From contig NC_086360.1 of the NCBI RefSeq assembly GCF_036324505.1, forward strand, positions 3,059,546 to 3,123,545: a DNA stretch of 64,000 bases, given 5' to 3'. The notes under the pieces were generated by a model, which had not been told where the DNA came from, did no database searches, and saw nothing but the letters and a program-made list of their open reading frames with translations. The position numbers and the translations under genes are program-made. Source of the stretch: Eleginops maclovinus. Lineage: Eukaryota > Chordata > Actinopteri > Perciformes > Eleginopidae. Below are positions 11,569-23,466 of the stretch, piece after piece (position 1 is the stretch's first letter; every line of letters starts with the position of its first letter).

Positions 11569-12478
11569 CAGTGGTGTAAAGTAACTAAGTACATTTACTC
11601 AATTATTATACTTAAGCATAATTTTGAAGTACTTGTTCTTCTACCTCACTACAATTCAGAGGTAAATGGTGTACTTTTACTCCACTACATGTATGTATAC
11701 AGTAGGCATACTTACGTACAATGTTGAGGGTCTGTTACTTTACTTGAGTATTTAAATTATTTGCTACTTTGTACTTCTGCCCCAATACAATTCAGAGGTA
11801 AATGGTGTACTTTTACTCCACTACATGTATTTAGTCCCTTTAGTTACTTTACAGATCTGGATTAATGATGGTAAATATGATCAGCCCTTAAATCAGACTT
11901 TAGTTCACCTGCAGTAAATCCAGCAGCTACCCTGCAGTATACAAAGCCATTCAAACTAGCTGCACCTTTACCAGCTCTGAGAACACTTTAATGATCAATC
12001 ATTATAAAACATATCAGAGATATTATTCTGAAATGGACCAATCAAACAATGACTACTTTTACTGTCGCTACTTTAAGTACATTTAGATGAGAGTACTTTC
12101 TACTTTCACTGGAGGAACATTTAGAATGCAGGACTTTTACTGTGACAGAGTATTCCTACACTCTGGTACTTCTACTTTACTCAAGAACAAGATCTGAGTA
12201 CTTCTACTTTTACTCAAGTACAAGATCTGAGTACTTCTACTTTACTCAAGCACAAGATCTGAGTACTTCTACTTTTACTCAAGTACAATATCTGAGTACT
12301 TCTACTTTTACTCAAGCACAAGATCTGAGTACTTCTACTTTTACTCAAGTACAGGATCTGAGTACTTCTACTTTTACTCAAGCACAAGATCTGAGTACTT
12401 CTACTTTTACTCAAGTACAGGATCTGAGTACTTCTACTTTTACTCAAGTACAATATCTGAGTATTTATCCCACCTCTG
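11569..12478 (+). mobile_element. hAT-type MITE of the 'AAGTACTTTTACT' family, copy A
   Basis: It begins CAGTGGTGTAAAGTAAC and ends CCCACCTCTG, the terminal pair of this teleost MITE family. The interior includes a unique block (about 11850-12000, TCTGGATTAATGATGG and onward) also present at 46.7 kb and, inverted, at 56.1 kb. The right third has expanded into a 33-bp minisatellite. It lies in the presumptive 5' intron of the minus-strand MAM gene. A second, shorter copy follows without spacing (12473-12741). No matching flanking TSD is visible. Confidence 0.8.
12190..12460 (+). repeat. 33-bp minisatellite with a 66-bp higher-order pattern
   Basis: About eight to nine tandem units of a 33-bp monomer contain GATCTGAGTACTTCTACTTT. 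Because 33 is divisible by three, every frame stays open and translates as an 11-residue periodic peptide; this is a repeat artefact. Units alternate between a CAAGCACAAG type and a CAAGTACA type, so the array is largely a 66-bp dimer array. Confidence 0.92.
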
Positions 12479-12741
12479 GTGTAAAGTAACTGAGTATATT
12501 TACTAAGTACTGTAATTAAGTTAAATGTTGAGGTACTTAACTTTAGTATTTACATTTTCGGCCAATCTGCACAATGAATACTTTTACTTTTGGTACTTTA
12601 AGTACATTTTGATGCCAATACTTTTGTACTTTTACTTTTATTACTTACTGAATGCAGGACTTTTACTGTAACAGAGTATTCGTACACTTTGGTACTTCTA
12701 CTTTTACTTAAGTACAAGTTCTAATACTGTTTCCGCCTCTG
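12473..12741 (+). mobile_element. Short adjoining copy of the same MITE family
   Basis: It starts with a CTCTGGTGTAAAGTAAC terminus that overlaps the end of copy A and ends with CCGCCTCTG. It lacks the expanded minisatellite and the unique interior block. The head-to-tail contact suggests insertion of one copy into the end of the other, or a tandem duplication. Confidence 0.65.
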
Positions 12742-12762
12742 CCTACAATAAATCGGATTTAC

Positions 12763-13080
12763 CGTGCAGAGTGAGGCTCGCGCTGCTCATCCTCTCCGCG
12801 GTGCAGTGGGAACTTTATTTCCGGTGGTCTCTCGTTAAATCCACATAAAACTTCACCGCGAAAAACTTGTCCAAACTCTCAGGGTTGTTTTTCACGTGTT
12901 GTAACAAAGTCAGCGGGAGAGATGGATGAACGGTGGAGGAGGGGGAGGAGGATGGGCAGTGTTGCTCTCCGCCTACTGCTGATGAGCCGGCTGCAGGGCC
13001 GGAGCACGCTGCTGCAGGGCCGCATCCACACGCTAATGGGGGGACCGGGTGCCCGCTTTGTGCGGAACTGTTTCGCATAA
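12763..13080 (-). promoter_or_regulatory. CpG-rich candidate promoter/first exon of the MAMDC2-like gene
   Basis: GC content and CpG density rise sharply relative to the surrounding AT-rich DNA. On the minus strand CACG|GTAAAT at 12763/12762 is a plausible donor that could splice to the acceptor at 11501, making this a 5' UTR exon. An upstream ATG near the donor would give only a nine-codon ORF before reaching a stop after splicing. On the plus strand the same island holds a 52-codon arginine-rich ORF (12922-13080), with no recognised family. The promoter role is inferred from composition and position only. Confidence 0.5.
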
Positions 13081-14398
13081 ACCAACATTTAAATGTTTCT
13101 TGCATGGAAAATGTTATCTCCGTAAATCAACCTTAAGAAGGCTTGTCTATATTATTTTAAAGACGCAACCCTAAACATTTTCAGCTAACACAATGTAAAA
13201 GTAGGGTATTACCTATGGGTGTATCCGGTCGAGGGCCAATCGGACCCCATAGAGTTTTTGTGCGATTTACCAGAATTTATTTTCAATCACGTATGGAGGT
13301 GATTACGATTTGAAGCTTCACTAAATGCGAAACTTACAAGAAATTCCGTGCTATGGATACAATCCTGGTGTAATCAAAAGGGGATAACCAAACAGAAAAG
13401 GTAACAGCAGCTGAAATAAAGAACATTAACTAGCCTCGAAATGTTTACGGACAATAGGATTTTTCTTAAATTCAAACCAAATGCAGTATATTAATTCCTT
13501 CACTTGCACTGTTTGTCATTGTTATTTATAAGCTAATAGGTTGGATGGACATTATATATAATAGTTTGCGTTTCACTCCTTTTGGTTCCCTCTTCTTGAA
13601 GTCAATTCATTTTTGAACGTGCTTTTGGTTATACCCGAAATAAGTGATAAAAACATCGCCTAAGATAATTTTACTATTAATTCTATGACATAAAATATGT
13701 CGGTAACTTGTGAATGTGTGAAGCTCTCAGTAGCTGCTAACAAGTGACTATGAGTACTCAACATGATCACACCAAACATTAGCCGCCTTAGTTTAGCGGT
13801 GGTGATGTGCATGAAGGATTCAACTATTGTAAAACATAATGTTAATATTTGAGATAACCTGCTGACTAAAACATGTAACATGTTGCCAAAGATCTTATCT
13901 TTTTCAATATTCGGAAATCAAATAGAAAAATACCATTGCTTTGAGTCAAGGGAGTCCTGGCAATGCAAAGTTTTGGGTCGGTCTCCAAAAATTAATCACC
14001 GCTGCCCCACTCGAGAAGAAAAATGACATTATTTCGCCCTGGAGTTCTAAATCAGTTTTGTGTTTGTGTGTTTTGCAGTAAATCTGAAAAAAAGGGTCCC
14101 CAAAACTTTTTTCTAAACAAGTAAGGCCCATGGTTGATCGCTTTAACATTCATGACTGTAAACAGCTATGGAGGGACAATATGCATGGGAACAGATCAGG
14201 TGAGGGGAGAGAGGTGAATGCAGGGCAGATTGGTGCGGCAGGGTCTGGATTGAAGGGAGAAAAGTCTGATGACATCTAGTGGACAGGAGAGGGAAGACGC
14301 TGAAGAAGCCTGGAAATAGTGGGACAGAGAGACCGAATGCAGGAATACACACATTAGAGACGGAAAGTGTGACACATCAAAAGCAGGGTGAAATGTTC
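13081..14398. other. Non-coding stretch with one dispersed-repeat copy
   Basis: About 13640-13985 is an inverted, diverged copy of the 51.3-kb MITE family (AACATTAGCCGCC, GATAACCTGCTGA and CCATTGCTTTGAG blocks). The rest shows nothing recognisable. Confidence 0.5.
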
Positions 14399-15011
14399 CA
14401 GAGGTGGAAGAAGTACTCGGATCTTTTTCTTAATTAAAAGCAGAAATACCACATTGTCAAAATACTCTTTTACAAGCAAAGGTCCTGCATACAAAATCCG
14501 AACTCAAGTACTGTATTCAAGTATGATTTTGGATTACTTGTACATTAAACTTCTACCCCATTACATTTTGGCAGCCAATATTTAACTTTTAATGTAAAAG
14601 TACAAAAGCATTACTATCAAAATATACTTAAAGTACCAAAAGTAAAAGTACATACTGTGCGTGATGTCCAATTTTACAATATATTTTTTAACTGGATTAT
14701 AAATAATCATGCATTAATGTGTTCATCACAGCTGCTGGATATCTGAACCTATAATTTGATATCATAGTTGTTGTGTTTATGTTTTAGTTTATTTATATTT
14801 TGTATTAGCTTATCATTTGAATAAATAAACTAACTAGTAACTCATTTTGTTAAATAAATGTAGTAAAAAGTAAAATGCTGGCAGCCAAGATGTAGTGGAG
14901 GAGAAGTATAAAGTAGCGTAAAATGGAAATACTCAAGAAAAGTATAATTAACCCAGAATCGTACTTGAATACAGCACTTGAGTAAATGTACTTTGATATA
15001 TTACACCACTG
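14399..15011 (-). mobile_element. hAT-type MITE of the 'AAGTACTTTTACT' family, inverted copy
   Basis: It runs from CAGAGGTGGAAGAAGTACT to a TTACACCACTG terminus, so it is inverted relative to the 11.6-kb copy. It is about 613 bp, without the 33-bp expansion. No clear 8-bp TSD is visible. Confidence 0.75.
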
Positions 15012-16195
15012 GTTATATCACAACCTCTGATACCACAATACATCAGTAGTCTCAAAGCACTATGCAAATGGGGGGATGAACTGTGTCCATGCGGGTTCAT
15101 CTGCCACTACATCCCATATTTCCTGTTTCAAAATGAGAGTAATTGGTCCAGGGGATACACATCTGATATGAAATATAAGTGGGCCCTGCAGGATGGACCC
15201 AGAGCTCAAAACTCAACCGCTGCTACTGTGGAAAGATATTGCACATCTGGATATGGTTATATTTGAAATCATCACATCTGAATACATAACACCAGCCGTC
15301 TGCTTCTGATTACAGAAATCTGGGTCGCTTGAGATAATGATGTAACAGAAAAAGTGAAGGACACTGTTAGCACTGCTCTTCTACTCTCAAACTCCCAAAT
15401 GCACAACACTTAAAATGAATTCATATGTAATAGGAGAGTTTAAATCCATGGGGTCTTAAAGGATCATACCAACATGTATTTGTTTCTTTATGAAACATTT
15501 GTATTCCTCCCATAAGATCAACCTTAGTAGTAATCTTTTCCTGTTCAATTATTTTAAACATGCAACCTACAAAAGTAAAAAGCCCCTAAAATAATAAACG
15601 TAAAAAGGTTTGCTTACAGAGAAATGTGGACGATAACATCAGACGTACTTTATTGATCCCAATTTGGTAAAGGCTTTTGCCACAGCAGCATGTACAGTAG
15701 GTGCTTAATGAATTAGAAGTTAGTAAATAAAATAAAAACAATAAAGGTATACATATCAGCAGTAGAAGATAAAACAATATGAAAAACTGTGAAAATATAC
15801 ATATCAATAATCAAGGATATATATCTATAGATATATATTAAATATACAATATAAATATACAACACACAGAATTAAAGGCAGTGTACATTATGCTTGTCGA
15901 GCCTATCAAACTCACGAAGTGTAAACATTGAATACAATTCAAACTTCACAATTTACATTTGAGTTAGCAGAATAATTACAGTTTAAAGTCAAATGCAGAA
16001 TGTCAATTTCCGTCTCTTATGCTTCACACTTTGAAAGCAAATATTGTACTTTTTGCTTCAGTACATTTAGAAGAAGATGAAGCTTTATTAATTCAGTTTT
16101 CACTTTATTGCTGCATTAACCACACACAGGTAGGTGCATACATGCACATGCATATTTAGTGCACTCATAATTGACACACATTACAGTTTTTGTAG
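15012..16195. other. Mostly unannotated; short LINE/SINE-like tail near 15.64-15.78 kb
   Basis: A TACTTTATTGATCCCAATTTGG block at about 15645 resembles the 3' ends of teleost non-LTR retroelements in reverse orientation, but the fragment is too short to classify. The rest is AT-rich without a recognised feature. Confidence 0.35.
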
Positions 16196-16199
16196 GGTA

Positions 16200-16392
16200 T
16201 ATGCATCTGGAGAGGTGCCAGTGTGAAGACTACCAGTCTCTCCGGCGCCAGGGAGCAGTTGGAGGTTCCTTGCTTAAGGGCATCTCGGCCGGGCCCAGAG
16301 GTGAACTGGCACCTCTCCAACTACCAGAACCTGAACCGGCGATCCTTCAGTTCAAAGCCCAAATCCCTACAGACTGAGCCACTGCCGCCCTT
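16200..16392 (-). mobile_element. tRNA-derived SINE
   Basis: Read on the minus strand, the segment starts GGGCGGCAGTGGCTCAGT, with an A-box-like TGGCTCAGTCTGTAGG. About 35 bases on is a B-box-like GCCGGTTCAGG. A non-tRNA body with CAACTGCTCCCTGG follows. Internal Pol III boxes at the head of a repeat body fit a tRNA-derived SINE. It cannot be a functional tRNA because no cloverleaf with an intact acceptor stem closes. The head and body match a pattern I recall as common in teleost genomes. Confidence 0.65.
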
Positions 16393-19300
16393 TATTTGAC
16401 AACATTAGTTACTTTGCAGGTTCATATTATTATTCAAGAATATAAATCAACTAAGGAATTAGGATGCACTTTTATAAATTAAGATGGCAGAATAAAACGT
16501 GTTTTCAAAGTTAGCTTTACGGATCCCCAAATATAATCCCTTGATATAATAAATATATAATTCCGTAAATGGCTATTCCACATTAAGCCTTCTTCTTGTT
16601 TGGGTACCTTGAGTATATTATGATGATAATACTATTATACCTTATCTTAAGTTAAACTTTGAATGCAGGACTTTTACTTTGAACAAATGTCTACACTGTA
16701 GTACTGTGCTTAAGTAAAAATATGTAATTCTTCCACATCTGACCTCTGAATTTACCGCCCTAATTCAAGTTGAGGTGAAAGGAAATCTTACATTTGTGGT
16801 TCTCAAAGCATTTAATATTTGTTGTGACAAATGCTGACAGATCTGTGGATTATTTGTGATGTATAAAAGGACTCTTTTTTAGGAAAGACATGCTGCTATG
16901 AACGTTTCAATGCAGGGAGAACCACAAGCATTTTATTGGCGTGGAGGCTGAAACCCCGAAGACAGATTCCTTTGAAACCTGGACATCTGCATGAATACAG
17001 TAGTAAGTATTTTAATCCATCTGAACGGCTTCTATCTTTCTATCCATGTATTGAAGATCTTTCTGTGGCAGGTTAATGCTCAGCACCTTATCCCTCATGG
17101 CCAGCAGCTGTTCCCGATAAGCACTCTACAGCAAGGTGCTGGGAATCCTCTTTAAGGAGAGCCTGAGGGACACAGAGGTAGAGCAGGGAATCTACATTGA
17201 CAGCATGGCTGCACTTTGTGGGTTGTCTTCGGTTGTTTTTCAAGATTTGAATTTGGCTGAAGAACGATATACAATCATATTATTTTGTCAGATGAAGTCT
17301 GACTTTATCTTGCATCATCAAACAAGGAGTAAATAAAAAAGTATTGCAGGAGCACAGAAACAGTGTTCAAATTCTACTTTTACAGATTTGTTTTGGTTGT
17401 GCGTTCCTTGCAAAGTCATGTTATAAGTGTTAAAGGAATGTTTTAGTATAAGTACATTACATTTTAGGATAATTAATGAGTTATCAGTCAATTCTAATCA
17501 AATCTATGACTTAATCTTTCTCTAAAAAGGCAGTGTAAAAACAAAACAATGCAGAAATGTTAACCACTCTGCTGCTAACTGATAATGAAAATATCTGTGT
17601 AAATATTGTTATTAGCTTAAAGGGGTATAAAATAGCCACGTTTATAAAAGAGACCCCCGGTGCTGCTGGATTAAAATAACGGGTATCTGTTCACATTTTC
17701 ACTCTCAAGAGGCGATTAGGTTTTAGGATTTTGTCGTGATTTGTGGGCAAATTAAAAATCCAAGAACATAAAGATTTTAAGTTTACAGTAAACAAAGAAA
17801 ATGGGTACATTTTATAAAAAAAATATATAACAACCCGTGCAGAAAAAAGTCAGTATTCTCATCCAAAATTCAAGCAGATTGGGAAATGGAGGTAGGCTGA
17901 TGAAGGTGTGGGTGTATTAACACAAGATACAAGGAAAACAAACATTTAACTTACCATCACGATCACTGAGGAAACATGCTCAAAGAACTTCTGACATACA
18001 TTGGACCTGGGGTTTAACTCTGTATTTATTTGAGGATTGAGTGGTGCACAAAGGAGTGCTTCAGTCTGATTTGGGACCCTGTAGCACAGATTAGATGGTG
18101 ACAATTCATATTCTCTGTTCACGCCATGGCTGGCTCAGAGATGATGTTAATGTGTTATTTATGGTCAGTGGATTCATGGAGTTGAGCTTAAATCTTTGAG
18201 AATATTTTCAACTGGTGGAGCAGTTTTTTTTTTAAAGTGGTAGACTAACACTTGCACCATGCAGTACTGTAGTACTGTCGAACTGTCAAACTCACAGATG
18301 ACAAGAAACATGTGTCTCCCAGAAACGTTAGCTCTTATTTAGGTGTAGGTCTTATATCAAGTGTAAATACACATTCTGTCCAGAAATTAGACAAACATAC
18401 TTGACAATATGTTCCAGTTAGAATATAAGTTCCTGTTAACCCAATTTTGATGTTAATGCTTCCTTTTTTCCAGATCTTCAGATTTTGCCTGGCTGATGAC
18501 TCAAGACAAAATAAAGCTGATCTTCTGATCCGATGCAGCTTGCTTTCTTGTCTTGTTTAGCTTTCAGCTTAAAGCTTCTACACTACTGTGGCTTCAATGG
18601 GCTGGTTGAATTACAAGGATGGGTTTACAATTTTCAAAGTTTGTCTTCTTAGTTCAAATATAATCAGGTACCTAAACACCAGTTTTACCCAAAAATGTTT
18701 GGCTACAAAATTCAACAGCTGTGAATGATTATGGGCATCCTTACAATGTAGAATTGGAAGGTTAATTGTGGTGCAAAATCTGTCAGATCTTTCAAGTCAC
18801 TTTTTTTAAATTACTTTTTTAGAATTGCTTCTGTTATTTTGTTTTATTGTATTTATTCTTAATCGATGTGTTTTGTATTGTATCACAATCTTTCCAGATT
18901 TGTGTTTTCAATAGTTTGAAGAAGTATTAAGTTGTAAAAACCTTCAGTTCTATCGCCATGTGTTGTGTGGGACAAAAATGAATGCTCTGAAATCACTGCA
19001 GGATCTTCAAATCTTCTTCAGTATTTGGCAACAGAAGTCTGAACATAGTTTGAATCTTCATGGTTTATTGCACAATGAATAACCATGCTGCCTTTTGCAG
19101 CCATGGAAAAAAATGAAGAGACCACTTCTCTTGTTTTATTATTTATAGATATGTCTTCGAGTTAACGTTTTTTTTCCGAAAAACTCCCAAACTTTTATGT
19201 ACTGTTTGTGTATTCTCATCCCTTGGTCTCTTCTCTCACTAAAACAAATGATGTAACCTGCTTATCAGTTACCCTTTCTGTCAAAATGCTCATGGATACT

Positions 19301-19492
19301 TGAAGCTGTTTGTGCTGCTTCACTTTCCTAAAAGAAACAAAGACTCAAAGCAACCACAGCTGTACTTCAGAGAGAGTCCTTTCCCTCAGAGACTTGCAGT
19401 TGGAAGGAAAACAATCAGATTTTCAAATGACTAATAATTCTTGAAATGCAGTCATTTCTTTTGCAAAATGATGTTTTATTTATGCCTAAAAG
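16393..19492. other. No gene recognised; short MITE remnant near 16.64-16.74 kb
   Basis: About 16640-16735 resembles one end of the 'AAGTACTTTTACT' MITE family (GCAGGACTTTTACTTTGAAC). A palindrome-like Tc1-MITE end (GGAAAAAAATGAAGAGACCACT) occurs near 19110. No exon with conserved coding or good splice sites was found in this 3.1 kb. A CFAP95 orthologue would be expected somewhere in 13-36 kb by human synteny, and I see none. Confidence 0.4.
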
Positions 19493-19930
19493 CAGTGGTA
19501 GAAAGTAACTAATTAAATGTACCTTTTCATTTAAGTACTGAACACAATTGATGTACTTTTAGTTCAGTTGAGTTTTTTTTCATTGAATACTTCTACTTTA
19601 CTACATTTTAGTAGCAATGTTGTACTTTTTACTCCACTTAATTACTTTACTTTATAAATTCAGATTTTGACACAATACTTACATGTTTGATTCAGAGTTG
19701 TTTTCATGTAAGTATTGAGTGGATTAACAGAAAATTATCTGGCAGCACTTTTGCTGCTTTTGCTTTAAATTATAGTTTTTTTGCAATGTCTAATTTTACT
19801 ACCCATACTTTAAGTACATTTTTATTATCGTACTGAAATACTTTTACTCAAGTTTCATGCTTGTGCAGTGCTTTTACTTGATATTGAGTATTGTTACAGT
19901 GTGGTATTAGTACTTTTACTACTGCCAGTG
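19493..19930 (+). mobile_element. Diverged 'AAGTACTTTTACT' hAT-type MITE
   Basis: It begins CAGTGGTAGAAAGTAACTAA and ends near TACTTTTACTACTGCCAGTG. It carries the family's ACTCCACTTAATTACTTTAC interior. It is more diverged than the 11.6-kb and 55.4-kb copies. Confidence 0.6.
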
Positions 19931-21274
19931 CCAAAGAGCTAAAATAGAGCTATACAAAATAGCATGGCATGGGCTTTGATTCTTATTAGGAAAAAGTCAT
20001 TTAAGTGGAAGAAACCTCCAGGATAGACATAGATTTGTCTAGAACATAGTCAAACTCAAACGTGGAAAAATATCTGGGAGGAAAACAAGCAACTTTCAAT
20101 TTCTGCCAAAACTTTGCCAAACAACTTTTGTGCAAAAGAGGATGCACTTTCATGTCAGTCATGATAGAAGAGACCATCATAATACTGACTCCCCCCCATT
20201 ACAATATTAAGGATTACATTATTGCACAATACACAAACTATATCTAAATCCTGCACATGTTGCACATTTCCTGTTCCACACTGCTTCTTTTTACATCTGC
20301 ATAGCCCTCCACTTTGAATATGGAATGTTTCATATTTTATTTAACTGAATTCAGTTCCTTACATATTTATATGTTGTGTTAATGTCCTTATTTTTAAGTT
20401 GTTACCATAGTATTTAAAATTGTTTTTATAATAGTATTATTTTTTGCTCTTTCTATTAAAAAACAAACCTACGTATTCTTCTTTGTGTTTTTGTATGCAG
20501 CATTCAGAGGAAGTTCTAGCAAACTTCCTTGGTAAAAGACAAAGATAATCATTTACTATTTACTTTATTTAAAATACTTTTTTGCTCTTCTGTTGTTCTT
20601 TTTTTCAATTTTCAACTTTTTATCTTGATTTTTTTTAATGCATCCTTTTTTATACGCTGTCTTTGGCTCTGTTGTTGCTGTAGCAAATGTAAATTTACTC
20701 TCTGTGGGACAAATACAAGTTTTACGATTCTGATTCTGACATCCAGATCCACAACGTAATGAATAAGATAAAATGATTAAGCATCAATGTTTTTTATTGC
20801 TTACACAACTTCAGAATGAGCAGGTTACATAACGGCTTTGATAGTCTTTGGCCATTTAACAGTTGACTCCCCCACTGTGGCTCCCCCATCAGGGTAACAC
20901 ACTTTTTCCACAGATGCTATACTCTTACGTAAGATTGTTTGAAAGTGGCAATGAGAGACTGTCAAGCTGTTCCATTTCCTAAACACCTCTCAAGACTTAT
21001 GTATTTAGATCATCAGAGAGTTTTCTGTATGCAACCTTATCTTAGTTTATTTCTCCAATCTGTGATTTACTTTATCAGAAATCCAAACCATTGGAAAGCA
21101 GGATATACAGTAGAGAAGTTGATCAATTATAGGAGAAACAAATGAAGTGTGCATTATGTGAACAAATTATGCATTGAATAATTGTGTGTAGATGAGCTTT
21201 ATACTTCATACTGTAAACCTATCGTTTGGTGCTACAGTAGCCACATGTCTCCCTCTTCTGGCAGGTTTGCTGAG
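19931..21274. other. No recognised gene
   Basis: AT-rich DNA. A CTCTGTGGGACAAATAC block followed by GATTCTGATTCTGA (about 20700-20740) resembles a LINE 3' tail. Nothing else is supported. Confidence 0.35.
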
Positions 21275-22110
21275 TACAATATCACTATGAAGTGCCTTTG
21301 GTGTCCTCATCAGAAACACTCAGTCATCATGGAAATATAGCCGAATAATGAAACTCTGAGGTCTTATTATAAATGGCCAAACATTTACACACATATCAGT
21401 ACAATGATAAGTCTCTTGAAATGTGGTTCCTTAATTTTATACCGTTTTTTTCATTGGATCTACATGATTTTGGCATGTCCCACACACTGCTCTGCTAACT
21501 ACAGTGGGTAATAAGTGGTTAAATGAGACTAAATAATAAAAAAACTAAAAAATAATATAGTTTTATTGTCCACAACAAGTTATTTGATAAAACGAGTCAT
21601 TTTGAGCATGTATATTCTATTTTCATCATCATATTGAACATTGTGCATGTGTCCCTGAAATTCATGTCCACCCTGTCATTATGGGGTAACTGCCCATTTA
21701 AGAAACCCCCTGATGTCTTCAGTGACGTCACTACCATCATGTTGTCTTTCTTCAATGGAGGCTGAAACAGTGGCTAGTTGCAGAGTAATATTTACACTTA
21801 TATTTCGTAATTTTCATCATATTATGTGTGTAGTCGGATGTTGTCAAGCTTAACATGTCCACTCATATCAATTAATATAAAAACCTTTCAGAAATTTGAA
21901 ATATATTTGTAAAAGGGTGGACATATTTTGCTGTTTGCATGTACATTGTTAATTTATAAAAATTGTTGGAGCTTGACCAACCTGCATTCCTAACAGCATA
22001 ACATTTACTTAATAAAATGAATATGAAATTTAATGGAAAATCTCACCTTTTGGGGGGAAATGGGTAAGTCTCAAAGGCACCTTGTGGTGATATTGACCCT
22101 AAAAATACAT
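21275..22110. mobile_element. Candidate DNA-transposon remnant with diverged TIRs
   Basis: CAATATCACTATGAAGTGCC at about 21278 is inverted at about 22075-22100 (AGGCACCTTGTGGTGATATTG). Matching outer blocks with about 0.8 kb between them suggest an old non-autonomous element. No TSD and no coding sequence were identified. Confidence 0.4.
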
Positions 22111-23466
22111 GGAATGGACATATTGATGTCAGTACACAATGTAAGTAAACATGGAAACTCCAGTAATCCTCAATACAAATAAAATGAGACATTTACATCA
22201 ATTGTTACAGCTCTAAAATACACATGACAATCAGCATGAAGGGATATTTAGTGTGGTAGTTAAGTGATTAAGTTAACTTACAGAACTGAACCACAATGTG
22301 CAGTGCTTTGAGGCACATTCTGCAGTGAGTAGCCAGAACAGCTAATACAGAATTACCCATAATTGGCATACAAATAATGTTAATGATATAAATGAATGTG
22401 AACATTTTAATGGATGACTATACTGAAAACATGTTTTTTTTTTAAAAAGTCAATAGCATAGCTATATGAACATTTTTGTATACAACAAAGTCAGGGGTAG
22501 ACATATAAAGTAATACAAAATTACATAGAACCAATAAATAAAAAATACAGTTCCATATTTCAGATTAAATATTTGTTAAATACAGATTGTTTGATCGCCT
22601 TTTTATTCAGAATATTTGTAATAGTGCTACTATATTGTTGTATTTCTTGGCAAACATTTTGTTTAGAGTCAGACCATCTTTTTTTATGGATATGACATTT
22701 CCCTAAAAGTAATATAACATATTTAAATCTGCGTCCATACTATCAGCTTTGAGTATGTCTCTATCGTGGAGTTGTACATTTTGTCCCATTTTTCTTTTCT
22801 TTTCTTTTTTTATATATATTCTAACTCATACCAAAACTACGGAAGAGGATTAGGGCCATATGAAAAACATTTTTTGGGGATGTCTGGGGACTTTTTTCTC
22901 AGGTAATTGCTGTTAAGGTCTATAATTACAGTTGACCGCCAGGGGGCGCACGTGTTATTTTCTGAGTATCAGTTGGTTCAAAAGTTGTTGTTTGTTTACA
23001 TCACATGTAGATGCATGCTTTTCGTTCGTCAGACAGAGATGACACGGACCGCGTGAAGAGCGCATATTTAAAGAGAGACTGTACTTAATGTAAAGGTAGA
23101 TTGCGTTCATAAGTGTGAACAGAGAGCAATTTAGAAGCTGAAGATCCCGCAAGGAACAACTGAAGGCAAAAGTGGTCTGTATAAGTATATTTATTCTGCT
23201 TTTATTATGTTGTGAAATCTTTTACGTTGTAGAATGAATGTTCAAATTGGACTAATTGTATTTTCTTTTGTCTTTTTGTACATGGAGTTCTACGGTATAT
23301 TACTGTAGGTGTTTCAACAAGACTGAGCACCTCAATTAATATCAGTGAAAAGAACTCGAGTCCATCACAACCAGTCTTTGGACGGCATACTCAGAAGTAC
23401 GGGTTCCTGTAGTGGCCTAACTTCAGTGAGAGACTCTCATACTGCACTACGGAACAATAAAGGAGG
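22111..23466. other. No gene; one short block repeated at 35.9 kb
   Basis: TACGGAAGAGGATTAGGGCC at about 22840 is found inverted at about 35915-35935, upstream of PTAR1, marking a short dispersed repeat. Nothing else is recognised. Confidence 0.4.

Noticed and set aside
12142..12489. Long open frame of repeated 11-residue units over the 33-bp array, and its counterparts at 55.35-55.88 kb
   Set aside because: Open on both strands only because the period is a multiple of three and the unit lacks stops. It is a minisatellite within a MITE, not a protein.
12933..13136. 67-codon frame with CPLC...H...C suggestive of a UBZ-type zinc finger
   Set aside because: No ATG in frame upstream (TGA precedes), spacing differs from RAD18/SPRTN fingers, and composition is explained by the CpG island.
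16200..16392. tRNA gene on the minus strand
   Set aside because: A- and B-box-like motifs are present, but no acceptor stem or cloverleaf closes and a long repeat body follows; it is a SINE.
17136..17336. Frame beginning MLGILFKESLRDTEVEQG as a possible CFAP95 or host exon
   Set aside because: No match to CFAP95 as I know it, weak splice context, and no supporting neighbours.
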